A DNA stretch of 64,000 bases, from NCBI GenBank assembly GCA_033239005.1, contig BSQZ01000110.1, positions 62,001-126,000 on the forward strand, given 5' to 3'. The translations under genes and the position numbers were made by a program. The notes beneath the pieces were generated by a model that saw nothing but the letters and a program-made list of their open reading frames with translations, was not told the origin of the DNA and did no database searches. This stretch comes from Lamellibrachia satsuma (lineage: Eukaryota > Annelida > Polychaeta > Sabellida > Siboglinidae). Positions 1-12,206 of the stretch are shown here, in pieces. Within the stretch, counting starts at the first letter, position 1. The number at the start of each line of letters is the position of its first letter.

Positions 1-37
1 AGCACTGCGACATTTCACGGGGCTGCTAAAGTTCACG
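1..37 (+). CDS. Copy A, exon 4 (3' end only), secreted helical-cytokine-like protein
   Basis: These 37 bases are identical to the end of exon 4 of copy B (37208-37244) and encode the same ALRHFTGLLKFT ending. They are followed at once by a gtaggt donor, which interrupts the reading frame in phase 0 exactly as in B. The rest of copy A (exons 1-3 and most of exon 4) lies before the window start. Confidence 0.85.
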
Positions 38-749
38 GTAGGTTATTTCTACCCTCCTCTCTCCCCGAGGTCCCTTGCAGGGTGGGGTCACTTAAACGCT
101 TTCACCCTATTGACAAGTCGTCGCCATCCATCGCGATCTTCTTCCATTCTCTCCCACTCTCGGCTGCTCATCTCTACCCTTTCGACATTTCTCCTGACGC
201 TGTCCCTCCGTCTTAATGTTGCTCTTCCTCTTCTCCTTCTGTCATCCACTTCTGTTTTCCACCCTCTCTTTGTCTACTAAAGTAGATTTATTATCGAACC
301 CGGTTCCTTCAACTGTGTTGATATGTTTACTAAATTACGAAGACATACGCTATATTTTTTTATTAATGTGAAACGCATGACGTTATTTTGACGAGACCAG
401 GCAATACAGTGCTTAAGTATTAAATAGTTGTTAAAATGGTTGATAAAAGTAATTTTTCAAAAACATAAGAAAGATGGTCGAACTAGAGGACACGAATAAG
501 CATTAATAAAAGGACAGCGTGGATTTGACATAAGAAAGTATCCGTTCTCACAGGCCACAATAAATGAATGGAACAAAGTGTGCACTGGTTGTATGAACAA
601 TGTTTATATTAAAAACAAAAATGGCTGATATCTGATACCAGCCAATGACGTCCACTAACCATTGTTGATTTGCGGGGCAGTCTTGTTAAATCGTATTATT
701 AAGTCGACATTTATTCATTATAATTCATCGTGTGTATGTTCTGTTTCAG
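38..749 (+). other. Copy A, intron 4 (with CR1 tail relic)
   Basis: The intron runs from gtaggt to ctgtttcag. It aligns along most of its length with intron 4 of copy B (37245-37961), at roughly 6% mismatch over the first 245 bases by hand count. About 475-672 is a decayed CR1 3' end. It still reads like the C-terminus of the CR1 reverse transcriptase (RTRGHE, then INEWN) and ends in the CR1-type tail cttgttaaatc. Confidence 0.75.
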
Positions 750-929
750 GTGACGTCATCAGGAATCGCAGTACCCGACAAACATCACGATAGTGCGGCT
801 CCATCTTCTGACGATAAACCGAATTTCCTGTACGTGCGTTTCGACACCGTGTCCGTCCTGTATGACTTGACTAAACACTTTGGTCAAGTCGTTGACCGTC
901 TGTCCGCTGGGCTGAACGTACAACACTAA
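750..929 (+). CDS. Copy A, exon 5 (terminal), secreted helical-cytokine-like protein
   Basis: The exon starts after ctgtttcag in phase 0, encodes 59 residues and ends at TAA. It begins VTSSGIAVPD, continues through a short Ser/Pro-rich linker, then has an amphipathic segment (YVRFDTVSVLYDLTKHF, then VVDRL) that would be the last helix. It aligns without gaps to exon 5 of copy B, with 15 of 59 residues changed. Apparent ATG starts upstream (for example 732-740) fall in the intron and are not real starts. Confidence 0.88.
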   Translation: MTSSGIAVPDKHHDSAAPSSDDKPNFLYVRFDTVSVLYDLTKHFGQVVDRLSAGLNVQH

Positions 930-2145
930 GCGAGTCGTGGAAAGGAAAAGAATAAACAGGATCAAAGGGCAAATATAGGGAAATATGCCGTAAAGTGACG
1001 CAACATCAGAGAAGGTATTACCAAAATGGCGCTAGAGGGAATTCCTTGTCATCAGTCAGTATAGACAAGTTAATTTCGGCATTGAATTGCGTAGCTTGTT
1101 TTTCTTGAAGTTATTATTAGCGTTCACGGAGGGATCTGGGCTGGCCCTGGAAATTCATGAATTGAATTAATTGACCAAAAATATATTTTGTACATCTTGT
1201 ACAACTTTTTGATTAGGTTATTAGTTAATTGTGTTGTACTCATTATCTACATTTTGTCGTTATACTGCCTTTGCTTATGCTAGGCGTACATTGCTTAACA
1301 TGTGTTGCCAATTGGGTGTTTTACTTAACACGGATCAGTCGTGCAATGTGCGCTGATCCGCAACTCAACAAAACTCGAGTCGCGTGTTGATTTGGCCGGC
1401 GTAGCGGCTGTTGAACAATTCGAACATTAAATCGCAACAACAAAATTCTTATGCAATGTTCGCTGACACAATCGCACAAACGCGCGACCCGCAACAAACT
1501 TTTAGTAATGTACGCTTATGATTAGATGACTGTATAATTTTTGTGCGCTATGTTGAACTGCAATGTTTTTTATACGGTTTATTATTTTGACTTTGAAACT
1601 TATTCTATACGTAACATATTGTATGCATATCTGATTCTATAGAGGGTTGACCGTTTGCAACAATGTGGCAGTTCAGAAACCTTTACTCTTTCATAACATT
1701 TACCGATGTTGTCAATATAGAATGGTTGTAATGAAAGATATTTATCAGTGTTACTTTTTAACATCTGTATTATACATATTTACTATATCAAAACATATAT
1801 TTGAGAAGCCATTAAGCAAGATTTATTTGTGATATTCATATATGTTAATTTATTTACATGTTTATTTACTACGCACTAATTTACAGATTATTTTATTTAC
1901 CAGATTTTGCTATCATACATATTGTGTGTTGTATTTCCTATCATTTTTGGCATTAATCAAGATTTACTGGTGATATTCCTACATACTAATTTAATTGCAT
2001 GTTTATTGATTACGCATGTGATATGTTACCGGTTGTGAACTTGAATATTTGGTACTACTGTGTAATATTATTTACATAAACTTTGAATGTTGTCACCTGG
2101 ATATTTGTTCTTATACAATAAATACTTTATTTACAACGAAGACTG
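930..2145 (+). promoter_or_regulatory. Copy A 3' UTR, AU-rich, with poly(A) signal
   Basis: The stretch runs from the stop codon to the first good poly(A) signal, AATAAA at 2117-2122, which has a GT-rich stretch about 25 bases downstream. About 1690-2140 carries roughly thirteen ATTTA pentamers, including overlapping ATTTATTTA near 1850. Most are conserved in copy B. Such elements are typical of short-lived cytokine mRNAs, but the stretch is AT-rich overall, so function is inferred. Confidence 0.55.
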
Positions 2146-3358
2146 TGATGTGCTATAACTGAGGAATACATGTGTGGAATTACGGGTCGTTTCAACACGC
2201 TGTTATTTGTTAACCAAACGTGTGACAGTAGGTATAAGACATTTATACCAGTATCTAGGCCATTTAAAAGTTACGCCTTGGTCATAAATATCTAGGCAAG
2301 CAAACGTTATGCCTTGGTCATACATATCTAGGCAAACAAAAGTTGCGCCTTGGGCATACATATCTAGGCAAACAAAAGTTACGCCTTGGTCATAAATATC
2401 TAGGCAAGCAAACGTTATGCCTTGGTCATACATATCTAGGCAAACAAAAGTTACGCCTTGGTCATACATATCTGGACAAGCAAAAGAAAATTGGGATTTA
2501 AACAATTCCAATATGGTTAGTTTTTAGTTTCATTGGATTCTTTTCCTGTCTCGGTTTGATAGCACGACAAATATTATTTACCATGTTCACGACAAACCCT
2601 ACTTCAGCACGGAGTGTACTCGTACTGCACATGCAACGACATTTTATGAGATATGACTAACCATTTGACCATAAAAATGCTCTGTCATATTTCTGCGGAT
2701 TGCTATTATATGAACTATTTTCCTGGATATGGTGAAGTAAATGTTAGAGTGTATATAGACGGATGGCATCAACAAGTTATGCAATTGTATCAAAGTGTGG
2801 TGTGGGAGCCCACATTGGAAGTTTATTATTAGGCATGGGGCATGAACAGGTGATGCAATAATTGTACCCATGATGTTTTAGCTTTTGGCGTGGTACATTA
2901 TAGTAAAAGGCTACTAAAGTAATGGGACCGTCCGTAGATGTTTACTAATTTTGATTGTTTGACGCCGACCCTGGGATGTGGTGGGAAAGTTACCAAGCGA
3001 TGGGTATAAGACGCTAAGAAAAGTGTATTCAGGAGAGGGGCCAGAGCACAGAAATGCGGCATTAGAGTTCCAACGATGATGTCCGGCAAGGCCCGGTATA
3101 ATGAGTACGCAGTTAATCGCGAAGTCGCAACCCCTCTACAACTTGGCTCGCACTGACAAAGGCGAGTGAAAAGCCACACAACACAATGCTACGCAAGTAA
3201 TTACTGCGCATTGTTTGACATATGCATTGACCGACGGCATCGGCCGCATCTCGTTTTCTGCTGCCTACTGACTGCATGCCACAGTTCAGCTGCCTTCCCC
3301 GCGCGCGCGCGACACCAGTGCGTCCGCATGAGCCGTCGTTATATTGATTGACAGCTGG
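2146..3358. repeat. Downstream flank of copy A, segmentally duplicated, with a 36-bp VNTR
   Basis: I see no gene here. The stretch is the same sequence as 39325-40085 plus 43764-44170. About 2270-2485 is a tandem array of a 36-bp unit (core ttggtcatacatatctaggc), about six copies here and about three in the B half (39458-39559). This makes it a variable-number repeat. Confidence 0.8.
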
Positions 3359-6003
3359 CTATGAAGCGCCATCCATGTCAGTGAAGCGCGCATGTGATTG
3401 GTCAGTCACCGCTCCGCGTCGCGCGGTTCGTGTTAGTGAAGCGCGCATGGGATTGGTCAACGGTCGCGACGGGCTTCCCTCACGGTCCCGAAATAGCTGT
3501 CCTGCGTTGCAGTGACGTCAGTGACTGTGGTCACCCCTACTTTTCTCGAGTTGTGCCCATGAGGGGGGTCACTCAATACATCGCCAGCTAGTACGTACAT
3601 CATAATTATACTCCCGACAAAATCCACGTTTTGTTTTCTGTATCCAACACACGTTAACGCATGCAAGTTGCAATGCTATTAAGCTTACTGCTTTCATATG
3701 TCGTACTTTAAATAAGATAAATGTATCTTTTATATAAGTGACGTCAGCAGCCTCTTAACTTGGCTAGCTGCGCAGATATAAGTAGAACGTTGCCGGTGAT
3801 CTCAGCCTGTTTGAGGGCATGACGTTGGCCAGAAATAAGTGTCCGACAGTGAACCCGGCCTGTGCGGCAGTGATCTCGGCCTGTAATTTTCTGTAAAAAC
3901 CGACGTTAGATAAAGCTTCTTCTTGTCTAGTCAGTGATCTCGGCCTGTTTGAGGGAGTGATGTAGGCCAGAAATAAGTGTTTGTAAAATAAAACGTTGTA
4001 TTATGTATTGTGATAACTGCTATATACTCCAGTAATCGACTCAATAATAATGTACAATATTGCATCCCAGCAATCACACTACGTATATGCAACGTTGTAT
4101 GAAGGTAAAGGTTTGGTAACGTCAGGAATTACGCTTTATTAACGTTGTGTCAACGTAGTCTATCTACGTTATGACAATACGTAACAACAACGTAACAGTA
4201 TTACGTTCTACTTACGTCGTGTCCACGTACTGCAACTACGTTGTGCCAGTACGTAGCAAAGACGTAACGATATTACGTCGTGTCCACGTACTCCAACTAC
4301 GTTGTGCCAGTACGCAGCAACGACGTAGCGATATTACCTATAATTATATTATCTTCCTACAATTTTTCTGACATTATTATGCCGTTTCCAGACATGTTTG
4401 GCACCTTGTCACTACCTTTATAATACGTTTATACCACGTAAAATAAAAGGATTTCCTGACATTATCAAACTACTAATATTCTCGTATATGCAACGTCTTT
4501 TACTGGGATAATCCATTATAATTTTAGAGTCCGTCGTAAGGATATATGTTACGTAGAAATAACGATCGTTGCATGGGGCGGCCTCGATTCAATACTGTCA
4601 GATATTTACAATGTTATGCATAGTTATAACAATATTTCTACAAAACTTGTCCATCAAATGAACTGTATTATGAAGAAGCGTTTTAAAATTTAAACGCGCC
4701 ACCCATGGTAGTTTAACTGATGTCACACGATTGACACTGGTATAATCGGCAACAGCGTGTTAATCGCAACGACATTCTGTGGACAAATTTGTGTCCAGAC
4801 ATGTGTCATATAACTGGTACAGAACACGTAAATTCACGTATTTCAACTGGTTCAAATCACCGGTTTCCGTAAGTGAATTCACAAGATTCTGTGGACAAAT
4901 TTGTGTCCCGTAACTGGTTCATTTGACTGGGTGAATCCATGCCTTGTGGGTTAACCATCTCGTGAGCGCAATGACAAATCTTAAAGTTAAATACCTAAAC
5001 CGTAAGACGCTCTCGAATATTCGACATTTTCGCGGTTCTTTTGATGTTCTGATCGGCATGCGAGTAATACGATTCCTTAATCCGCGCTAGTGACCCGCAG
5101 GTTAACTATAATCCATCATTAGTTGCACTACCCCACGGGGGCCACTCAATGCTCTGCCAGTATACCACCCTTGAGAACTGACCGAACTGAGTCCCTGAAT
5201 ACGTTTTACACTTTCAGTGCCGTTTTCACGTTGAGCGGGTTGAAATACGCACACTTTTCCTTGACAGGAGTCACATTCCACAAGTTACGCAAAATTATAT
5301 TATCTTTTCAAGTTAAAGGAGTAAAAGGAAATACGCATTTTTCGCGTATAAACTATGCAATGTTTCACGATATGTGCTGTAGATTAATTCATTATCATAA
5401 TATGTCGGTGAATTATTCACTTTAATTAACATTCTAATGTACGCATAACATATTTTTTATTACTACATTTATTTTATTTAAAGTACGAAATATGAAAGTA
5501 GTAAGCTTAATAGCAGTGCAACTTGCTTGTGTTAACGTGTGTTGGATACAGAAAATAAAACGTGGATTTTGTCGGGAGGATATGATGCACGTACTAGCTG
5601 GCGATGTATTGAGTGACCCCCCCCCCGTGGCCACAACTCGGGAAACGTAGGGGTGACTACAGTGGCTAGTTTTAGTATTGCGATAGTTGTATTACTATTG
5701 CAATACTATTGCGATTATTTACCAGTTATTGCTATATATAGTGTAATGTATTCGCGCTTAACCAGGTGAGCTGCAGTACCGAACATAATTTAATGGTGGC
5801 GCCATCGCGTGGCCTTGGATGCAATTGATTTGTAAGTTCACTGACGTCACTGCAACGCAGGACAGCTATTTCGGGACCGTGAGGGAAGCCCGTCGCGACC
5901 GTTGACCAATCCCATGCGCGCTTCACTAACACGAACCGCGCGACGCGGAGCGGTGACTGACCAATCACATGCGCGCTTCACTGACATGGATGGCGCTTCA
6001 TAG
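3359..6003. mobile_element. Non-autonomous inverted-repeat (foldback-like) DNA element
   Basis: The element starts CTATGAAGCGCC and ends with its reverse complement, with the 4-bp direct repeat CTGG on each side (3355-3358 and 6004-6007). The inverted arms are long. Roughly 3359-3710 pairs with 5466-6003, and the right arm carries about 170 extra bases near 5660-5835. The core holds two short internal repeat arrays, around 3800-3990 and 4140-4335, and no transposase reading frame. The equivalent site in the B half (near 44160) lacks the element, so it inserted after the duplication. The superfamily is unknown. Confidence 0.75.
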
Positions 6004-7034
6004 CTGGCCTACGTTGCGCCCAGCCGACCGATCAGCTGTCTTCCCCGCGTGCGACATCAGAGCGTCCGCGTCAGCCGCACAAACATAAATAGAACACCCG
6101 CTAGTATAGGGGGGTGGGGGGGGGGGTGGAGGGGTGATTAATGATGCTACTCTAAGGTCAGCCGTGGTCACGAAACGTCGCCGTCTCCACGACCTATTGA
6201 CATTCGGCCTACTGATCGTCCAGCCGACAACGAGCTCGGCAACACTGCGGTCATAAGACAATGCGACCGACGGCCACATCAGCTACTGTTTAGTGTCTAC
6301 AATTTCCCCAGTACTGATTCATTCACACTTGTGCTAATTCACACATGTCTGAACCTGATCTGTATCCACCTCGTGACAGCAGGACTGCTGGAAATGTCAC
6401 TGGGTGTCAGTGCCAGTGGGTGACATTTAGTTGAAATATCAATTAATACCAAATTAACTGCCCTTACTGGTAACATTAATTAATTAAACTAAGTTAACTT
6501 AGTTGAGCTAATTCAACTAACAACTTAAATTAGTGTTATGGCTTGCAATAGGTTTAATATGATTAAGCTGCGGTTAGATGAACAAATCTCCTACCTTAAC
6601 CATAAACCAATAAACCAAAACCATATATAAAATATGTTATGATGCTTAATAGTAATGACAATAAAAAGTTGATTATTTTTCTTCAGGATATTCGTCCGTT
6701 TGAAGCAGTTGGTGGTGCTGGATTTCTAGAACTCGTCCAGCACACTATGGACAGTAGACAGCAGACAAGTAGACTTTATACAATGTTTATATATTATGTT
6801 TTTTTATGTTATTTAATAAAACAATGCGTGAGTGTTACAGTTTATTTGTGTTTCGTTGTTATGATAAAATAATTGGTTTATCATTTAAAAAAATTAACGG
6901 GCCACGGGCTTGCAGGCCGCAGGCTTACCCATCTTTGGCCCGCGGGTATGGCCCGGGCCTGGGCCTCAAACATGCGGGCCGGACCGGGCCTAGGCCAAAC
7001 ATTAACGGTCAGAGTCGGGCCTGGGGCGGGCTAG
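6004..7034. repeat. Duplicated flank with GC-rich gggcctgggcc repeat
   Basis: No gene is seen. 6004-6285 matches 44170-44390, apart from a G-rich insertion near 6080-6165. 6288-6890 matches about 46550-47150. 6893-7034 is a degenerate GC-rich repeat of the type gggcctgggcc, shared with 15670-15760, 45660-45815 and 47140-47345. Confidence 0.7.
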
Positions 7035-7489
7035 GGATCATGCCTCAGTTACACTTCCTGGTGTGTTACAGACGAATGTAGGGCACAGTAATTTTAGGTA
7101 TGTGTCATTTTTAAAAAATCACATCATCTGACATAACTGCATTTGAGCAGGTACATTGGCAGATTTGCTGGTAGAACATGTTGGCAGTGTCTCAAGTCTC
7201 AAGTGGTTTTACTCCAAACATCCCAAACTTGGGCTAACGCAGGAGTTTGTGGTGGGCTGTGCGCATGCGCTGTGGGTGGTACATTCGATTAAAAGACTAG
7301 TATCATTAATGTTGCTGAAATGGTTTTTATTTGATAGTTTTATTTATTTTATGTATTGGATGTTTAACGAAATTTTTAATAGGTTGGTTGTGTGTATGGA
7401 CACTGTCGCTGCCCTGCCACATGCACACATAGACAGTCTCCATACCCACACCCTGGATAAGTTTACGCTAAGCTGTGTTTTAAAGGCAG

Positions 7490-8732
7490 TTTATGTGAGG
7501 AGGTGTGGTGAAAGGGAGTTCCATAATAGCTTCTTGAAATGATTTTGGGTTTTTTATGTTGGTAATTTATGATGGAATCATATTCCATATGCGAATGGCT
7601 CTGGGATAAAATGAAAAGACCATTGCATTTATACGACACTTGGGGGCTATGTATTGTCCACGGGTTCGAGAGCGAGTTAGTAGGCCTGAAGGGGGGGGGT
7701 GATCTCAATAATGTTGTTTATAATTTTGTAGAAGGTAGTGGCTTGTTTGATAATGCGCCTTCGTTCGAGGGTTGGCCACCCAAGGGCAGTAATTAGATCT
7801 GCTGGATTTGTGTTTCGTCTGTAGTCATTTTTAACAAATCTGGCAGCAGAGTGTTGCACTCTTTCAAGGCTTTTAATTTGTGAAAAGGTGTGGGGATTCC
7901 ATATGGGTGAAGAGTACTCAAGTTTTGGCCGGATTAGCATGTTGTAGGCTGTTTGTTTAACTTCGGGTTTACATGGGCCAAGAGTTCGTTTAATCATGCC
8001 TAAACATTTCGAAGATTTTGAAGTTATGTCAGTGACGTGATTTGTCCAGGTTAATTTGGAATCCAATTTTACTCCGAGGTATGAGTGGCTGGATACGGTG
8101 GATAATGGCTGGCCAGAAAGCGAGTACTTGTGTGTGCTGGGTTTAGTTTTGCTTGTTATTGGAAGGTGGACGCATTTAGATACATTAAATTCCATCTGCC
8201 ATTTGTCTGACCATGTTTGGAGTTGGCTTAGGTCAGTTTGGAGAATTTCGTGGTCGTTTTTGGAAGAAATGTTACGATATATAATACTATCATCTGCAAA
8301 AAGGCGTATAGGAGATTTGATGTTCCCATTTATGTCATTTATGTAGAGTAAGAAGAGGACAGGTCCTAGAACTGAACCCTGTGGGACACCAGATGTGACA
8401 TCTGTGATGTCCGACAGGGCACCGTTAACTGAGACTCTCTGTTTGCGGTTGGATAGAAAAGATTTGATCCAATTTTGAGTGTTTCCAGTGATTCCGTAGG
8501 AGGTCAATTTTGATAGAAGACGTAGGTGAGGCACTTTGTCGAAGGCTTTAGCAAAGTCAAGCAGGATTGCGTCAATTTGGGTCTTGTTGTCCATAGCAGT
8601 CATCCAGTCGTGGACTGTCTCAATGAGTTGAGATTCACAAGACAGTCCCGACTGGAATCCGTGTTGGAAGTGGAGAATGATGTTATGCTTGTGCAGGTGT
8701 TTCCACATGTTGCTTAGGATGATATGTTCCAT
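7490..8732 (-). pseudogene. LINE reverse transcriptase domain (frameshifted)
   Basis: This is the RT domain of a non-LTR retrotransposon, which copies element RNA at a nicked target. From the 5' side it shows HGFQSGLSCESQL, AKAFDKVPH, SGVPQGSVLGPVLF and the catalytic FADDS box (about residues 145-149 of the open frame). It then reads through a thumb region with LGVKLDSKLTWTNHV. A frameshift at the G/C run near 7690-7697 breaks the frame. The usual C-terminal FSFYPRAIRIWN continues in another frame down to about 7490. The upstream part of the ORF lies at 8733-10788. Confidence 0.88.
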
Positions 8733-9257
8733 TACTTTACAGAGGATGCAGGTTAGTGATATGGGTCTGTAGTTAGCTGGGTCAGATTTATGGCTCTTTT
8801 TGTGTATAGGAGTTACTAATGCTTGTAGCCAGTCATTAGGAAGTTTACCTGTGTTGTATGATTGTTGGAAAATTTGGGTGATGATGGGAGCTATCTGCTT
8901 TGCAGTTTCTTTAAGGACTCTGGCTGTGAGTTCATCTGGGCCTGTAGCTTTGTTCTGGTTTAGATTTTCCAGCTGCTTTATTACGCCATCTATGCCAATT
9001 TCGAGAAGGGGATGTTGGGGTAAGTAGAGGGGCTATTTCGGGGATGGGGTGCTTTTCTTGGGTAAATACAGAGCTAAATTGGTTGTTTAGGGCATTTGCT
9101 TTATCTCGATCATTAATTATTGGTTGGTCGTTTACTCGAAGTGTGGGGATGCCAATGTTTTCTCGTTTATTTGCCTTAATAAATGACCAGAATCGTTTTG
9201 GATTAGTTTTCAGGCTGTCTCCAATGTGATTGTTAACATAGTCTTTGTAGGATTTTG

Positions 9258-10180
9258 CTAATGCTTTAGTAGCTTGCTTTCGGAGTTCCTTAAATTTTCC
9301 CAGTCACTGTTTAGTCCAGTTTGCTTTGCCTTTTTGTGGCTTTTGTTTCGTCTTCTCTGCATTCTAATTAGTTCACGTGTTATCCAGGGGAGGTGGGTTT
9401 TAGCTTTTGTGTATCGTCTCGGTATGTTGTTGTTAATCAAGGTAGTCAGGCGTTCGCGGAAAAAGGTCCAGTTTTTGTCTATATCCTGTGAGTTGGGGTC
9501 GATGTCGAAGTACTCAAGATTTAGTTTGTCTATGTCGTCTTTGAGTTGGTCCCAGTCTGCTGATTTGTAACTATAAACTTGGTGGGGGGTTTCTTGTTGC
9601 GAACTGGGTTTAAGTTGACGTTGAAGGTCACGGATTCGTGATCGCTCATACCAGGAGTGGTGTGGGTGTTGATGATAATGGAGGGATTTGAGGTGAGTAT
9701 GAGGTCAAGAATGTTGCCAGAAGCAATGCGTGTGGGGTCGTTTACCATGTTCTGCAGCCCGAAGTCGTTAGTTATTTCTAGTAGTTTGTTGTGCTTGCTG
9801 GCAGTGCTGTTATTAGTGGTCTGGTGATTTGTCCAGTTGATATCAGGAGGTTAAAATCTCCAGCTATGACTACGTTAGGGGAGTTTTTGTGATCTATATA
9901 GTTTAGTTAGGGAGTCGTGGAGAGCTTCAAGGGATTGGAGGTGGTCATTTGGGGGTCGATAATAAGATGCAAAGTATATGCATTTGTTTCGTGCAAAGTG
10001 AATTTTTGTCCAAATTATTTCACAATTTGAGTTTAAATTTTGGAGGGGTTCAGCTACAATGTTGTCACGGAAGGCTATAAGGACTCCACCGCCATGGACA
10101 TTCCTGTCCTTTCTGATGGCCTCATAGTTGGGTGGTAGGAAAGAGTATGTAGCATAGTTTGCATCTAATTTAGTTTCAAC
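9258..10180 (-). pseudogene. LINE endonuclease and linker region (broken frames)
   Basis: Short open pieces on the minus strand (9258-9440 and 9530-9748, plus remnants to 10180) belong to the apurinic-type endonuclease and linker of the same LINE. The clearest signature is GNILDLILTSNPS followed by GMSDHESVTFNVNL, the end of an AP-endonuclease domain. After this comes a basic LPWITRELIRMQRRRN segment, usual between endonuclease and RT. Frameshifts separate the pieces. Confidence 0.65.
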
Positions 10181-10788
10181 TAGAATATGATGTCTGGATT
10201 ATTATATTGAATAGTTGCCTTTAGTTGGGTTGCTTTTTCTATGCTCTTAACGCTGTTGGTATTTATCAAAATTCCTTTAAGTGTGTTTCCTTGGGTTTTC
10301 TTGTGGCGTTCGGGGGTTGAAGTGTTTTGGGGGTTTGGGGCGAAATTTAAGCATGCATTTTGTGATGTGTGGAGTGTTGGGGTACTAAGCGTGGAGCTGT
10401 CGGACTGGGTGTTGGTAGAAATGGATTGCTCATTTCTAGATGGAGAAGTGGTAATATTTGGAATTGGGCGCCCGCATGGGCCAGGGTTTGGGTGGATGTC
10501 GCCTGAGAGTGCTATCAGTCTGCTGAGGTACAGATGTGTAACAATGTCTGATTTGAATTTGATTTTGGGTGGGAATTTAATTCGGGGATTCAAAGTTAGG
10601 GCATAATATTTTGGTTTAATTTTGAGATTTGATCGAGATACGCGTTGACATGTTCCAATGATCGTTGCTATTAGGAGAGTGACGGTGATTATCTGCGTTA
10701 GCCCAAGATTAATCCGCGTGGAATGCTGGACTAGGTGAGGCGAATATTTCCTAAAAGGACATCTGAATTGGAATACGTTTTGTAGCAT
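10180..10788 (-). pseudogene. LINE N-terminal leader with 2A-like motif
   Basis: This 202-residue frame begins the LINE ORF. It has a hydrophobic stretch (ITVTLLIATIIG) early, then GDIHPNPGP at 10477-10503, then a Ser/Thr-rich region, and it runs into the start of the endonuclease (LKGILINTNSVKS). NPGP after D-x-x/H-x is the core of 2A ribosome-skipping peptides, known at the N-termini of some non-LTR retrotransposon proteins. The His in place of the usual Glu makes activity uncertain. Confidence 0.6.
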
Positions 10789-11430
10789 GGTTTTCAGGAA
10801 GTTAGATCCAAATGCAAACAGTGGCGACTTGAAGAAAAGTAAGCTTACTAATGAAATGCTTAGCGATAAAATGAAAAGAACTCACCCGGACGGCGCCGGC
10901 AGTGGTAGTCCGCCATCTTTGAAATTTTGGTTCATGTGTTGCGGTAAAGGGCGTTGTTTTTGTTAGTTGCGTTTGTTGTCGTTTGGTTTGTCTGTTTCTG
11001 CGTGATCAGTGGATTATGTTGAGTTGTTGTACCAATTGTGGTCATTTGTTGTGTTGGTGAACATGTTGTGTTGAGTGAAATGTGTGGAGCGATGTAACGG
11101 ACTCGTACCACCCCGACGCATGCGCACATATGTAACTGTGGATTATTAGATGATTTCAATAGGCGGAAGGATTTTTGGCAATTTTTTCACCACAATGCAC
11201 ATGTGCGTAGTAATTCTTGCATAAATCGGTAAACATTGATGAGCATGACACGTTCAGCCATTAAAAAAAAGTTAGAAGTAAGAGACTTTGACTAAACTCG
11301 AACAGCATGTCAATGAGATGATGACAACGGCAGGTAAGAAGTTTCAGAATTTTTGATGGTCCCATTTTCTTATAATCGTGCAAAACGTTAACATGGTCGT
11401 CAATGGGAAACGTAACAGGAGGCTGAACCC

Positions 11431-11740
11431 AAATAGGCACCCTGGCAACGGAAATGCGGTAGCCATTGAACAGTCATGGAGGAGGGTTTTTTGCAAAACT
11501 ATACTGATAAAATGCATGAAAACGTGTGTCTGTCATCAAAAAATGAGTCTGTACTGTGTACAGGCTGCACAAAAGGAAGAATAGTTAAATATGGAGTTAT
11601 TAATTGCCGACTCAGATGTGGCTACAGTCGTACAGTAACAGTGCATCGGCTCAGTTACATGCTTCAGCAAAGGATCATACGTGTTGACCCAGGCTTAGAT
11701 GCTAGTTATCTGTGCCATAACAGCCTGTGTGTGAAAGAAA

Positions 11741-11826
<86 letters not shown>

Positions 11827-12206
11827 AGCCACACTCTGTAAGTAACAACAGGCAATATTGCATAGCTAAAAACATTTGCTTTGGTCATGGGGAATACCCC
11901 CAGTGTCTATTAGAGTTGAAATAAAAGAAATGGTAAAAACTTACATTTTTTCGAGTTGTGTAGAATGAACTGTTTCGAATCAACGTCTTATTCACTGATG
12001 TGCATCAATGTCAGTTAGCCATCATAACTGGTGTTGCATCGTGTGTGTTGGTCTTGGTATCAGTATCAGCAGTATGTCGTGTATCTTGGTCTCTAGGTCT
12101 TCGTATGATTGTGTTCGCAGATATGTCAGTAGGTAGATAGTAGATGCTGCATGAAATACAGAATATTGCATTATTAGAATGTTGTGTGTGCATAGTTCTT
12201 GTGTGT
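11431..12206. repeat. Internal part of Mutator-like element with (TA)n
   Basis: No coding segment is recognised. 11743-11824 is an uninterrupted (TA)n tract. The rest is single-copy within this window and lies between the left direct repeat and the transposase pseudogene. Confidence 0.7.

Larger units (their letters stand above)
7189..11130 (-). mobile_element. Jockey/CR1-like LINE, about 3.9 kb, near full length
   Basis: The ends are set by comparison with the empty copy of the host repeat at 15361-15380, where cagtgtaactg is uninterrupted. The LINE is flanked by a 3-bp TGT duplication. Its reverse transcriptase lies at about 7490-8732, an endonuclease-like domain at about 9530-10180 (with SDHESVTF) and an N-terminal leader at 10180-10788. 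Several frameshifts make it inactive. It has no poly(A) tail. Confidence 0.8.

Noticed and set aside
732..749. Start codon for copy A exon 5 frame
   Set aside because: The codon is in intron 4, just before the ctgtttcag acceptor. Alignment with gene B shows a terminal exon, not a separate small gene.
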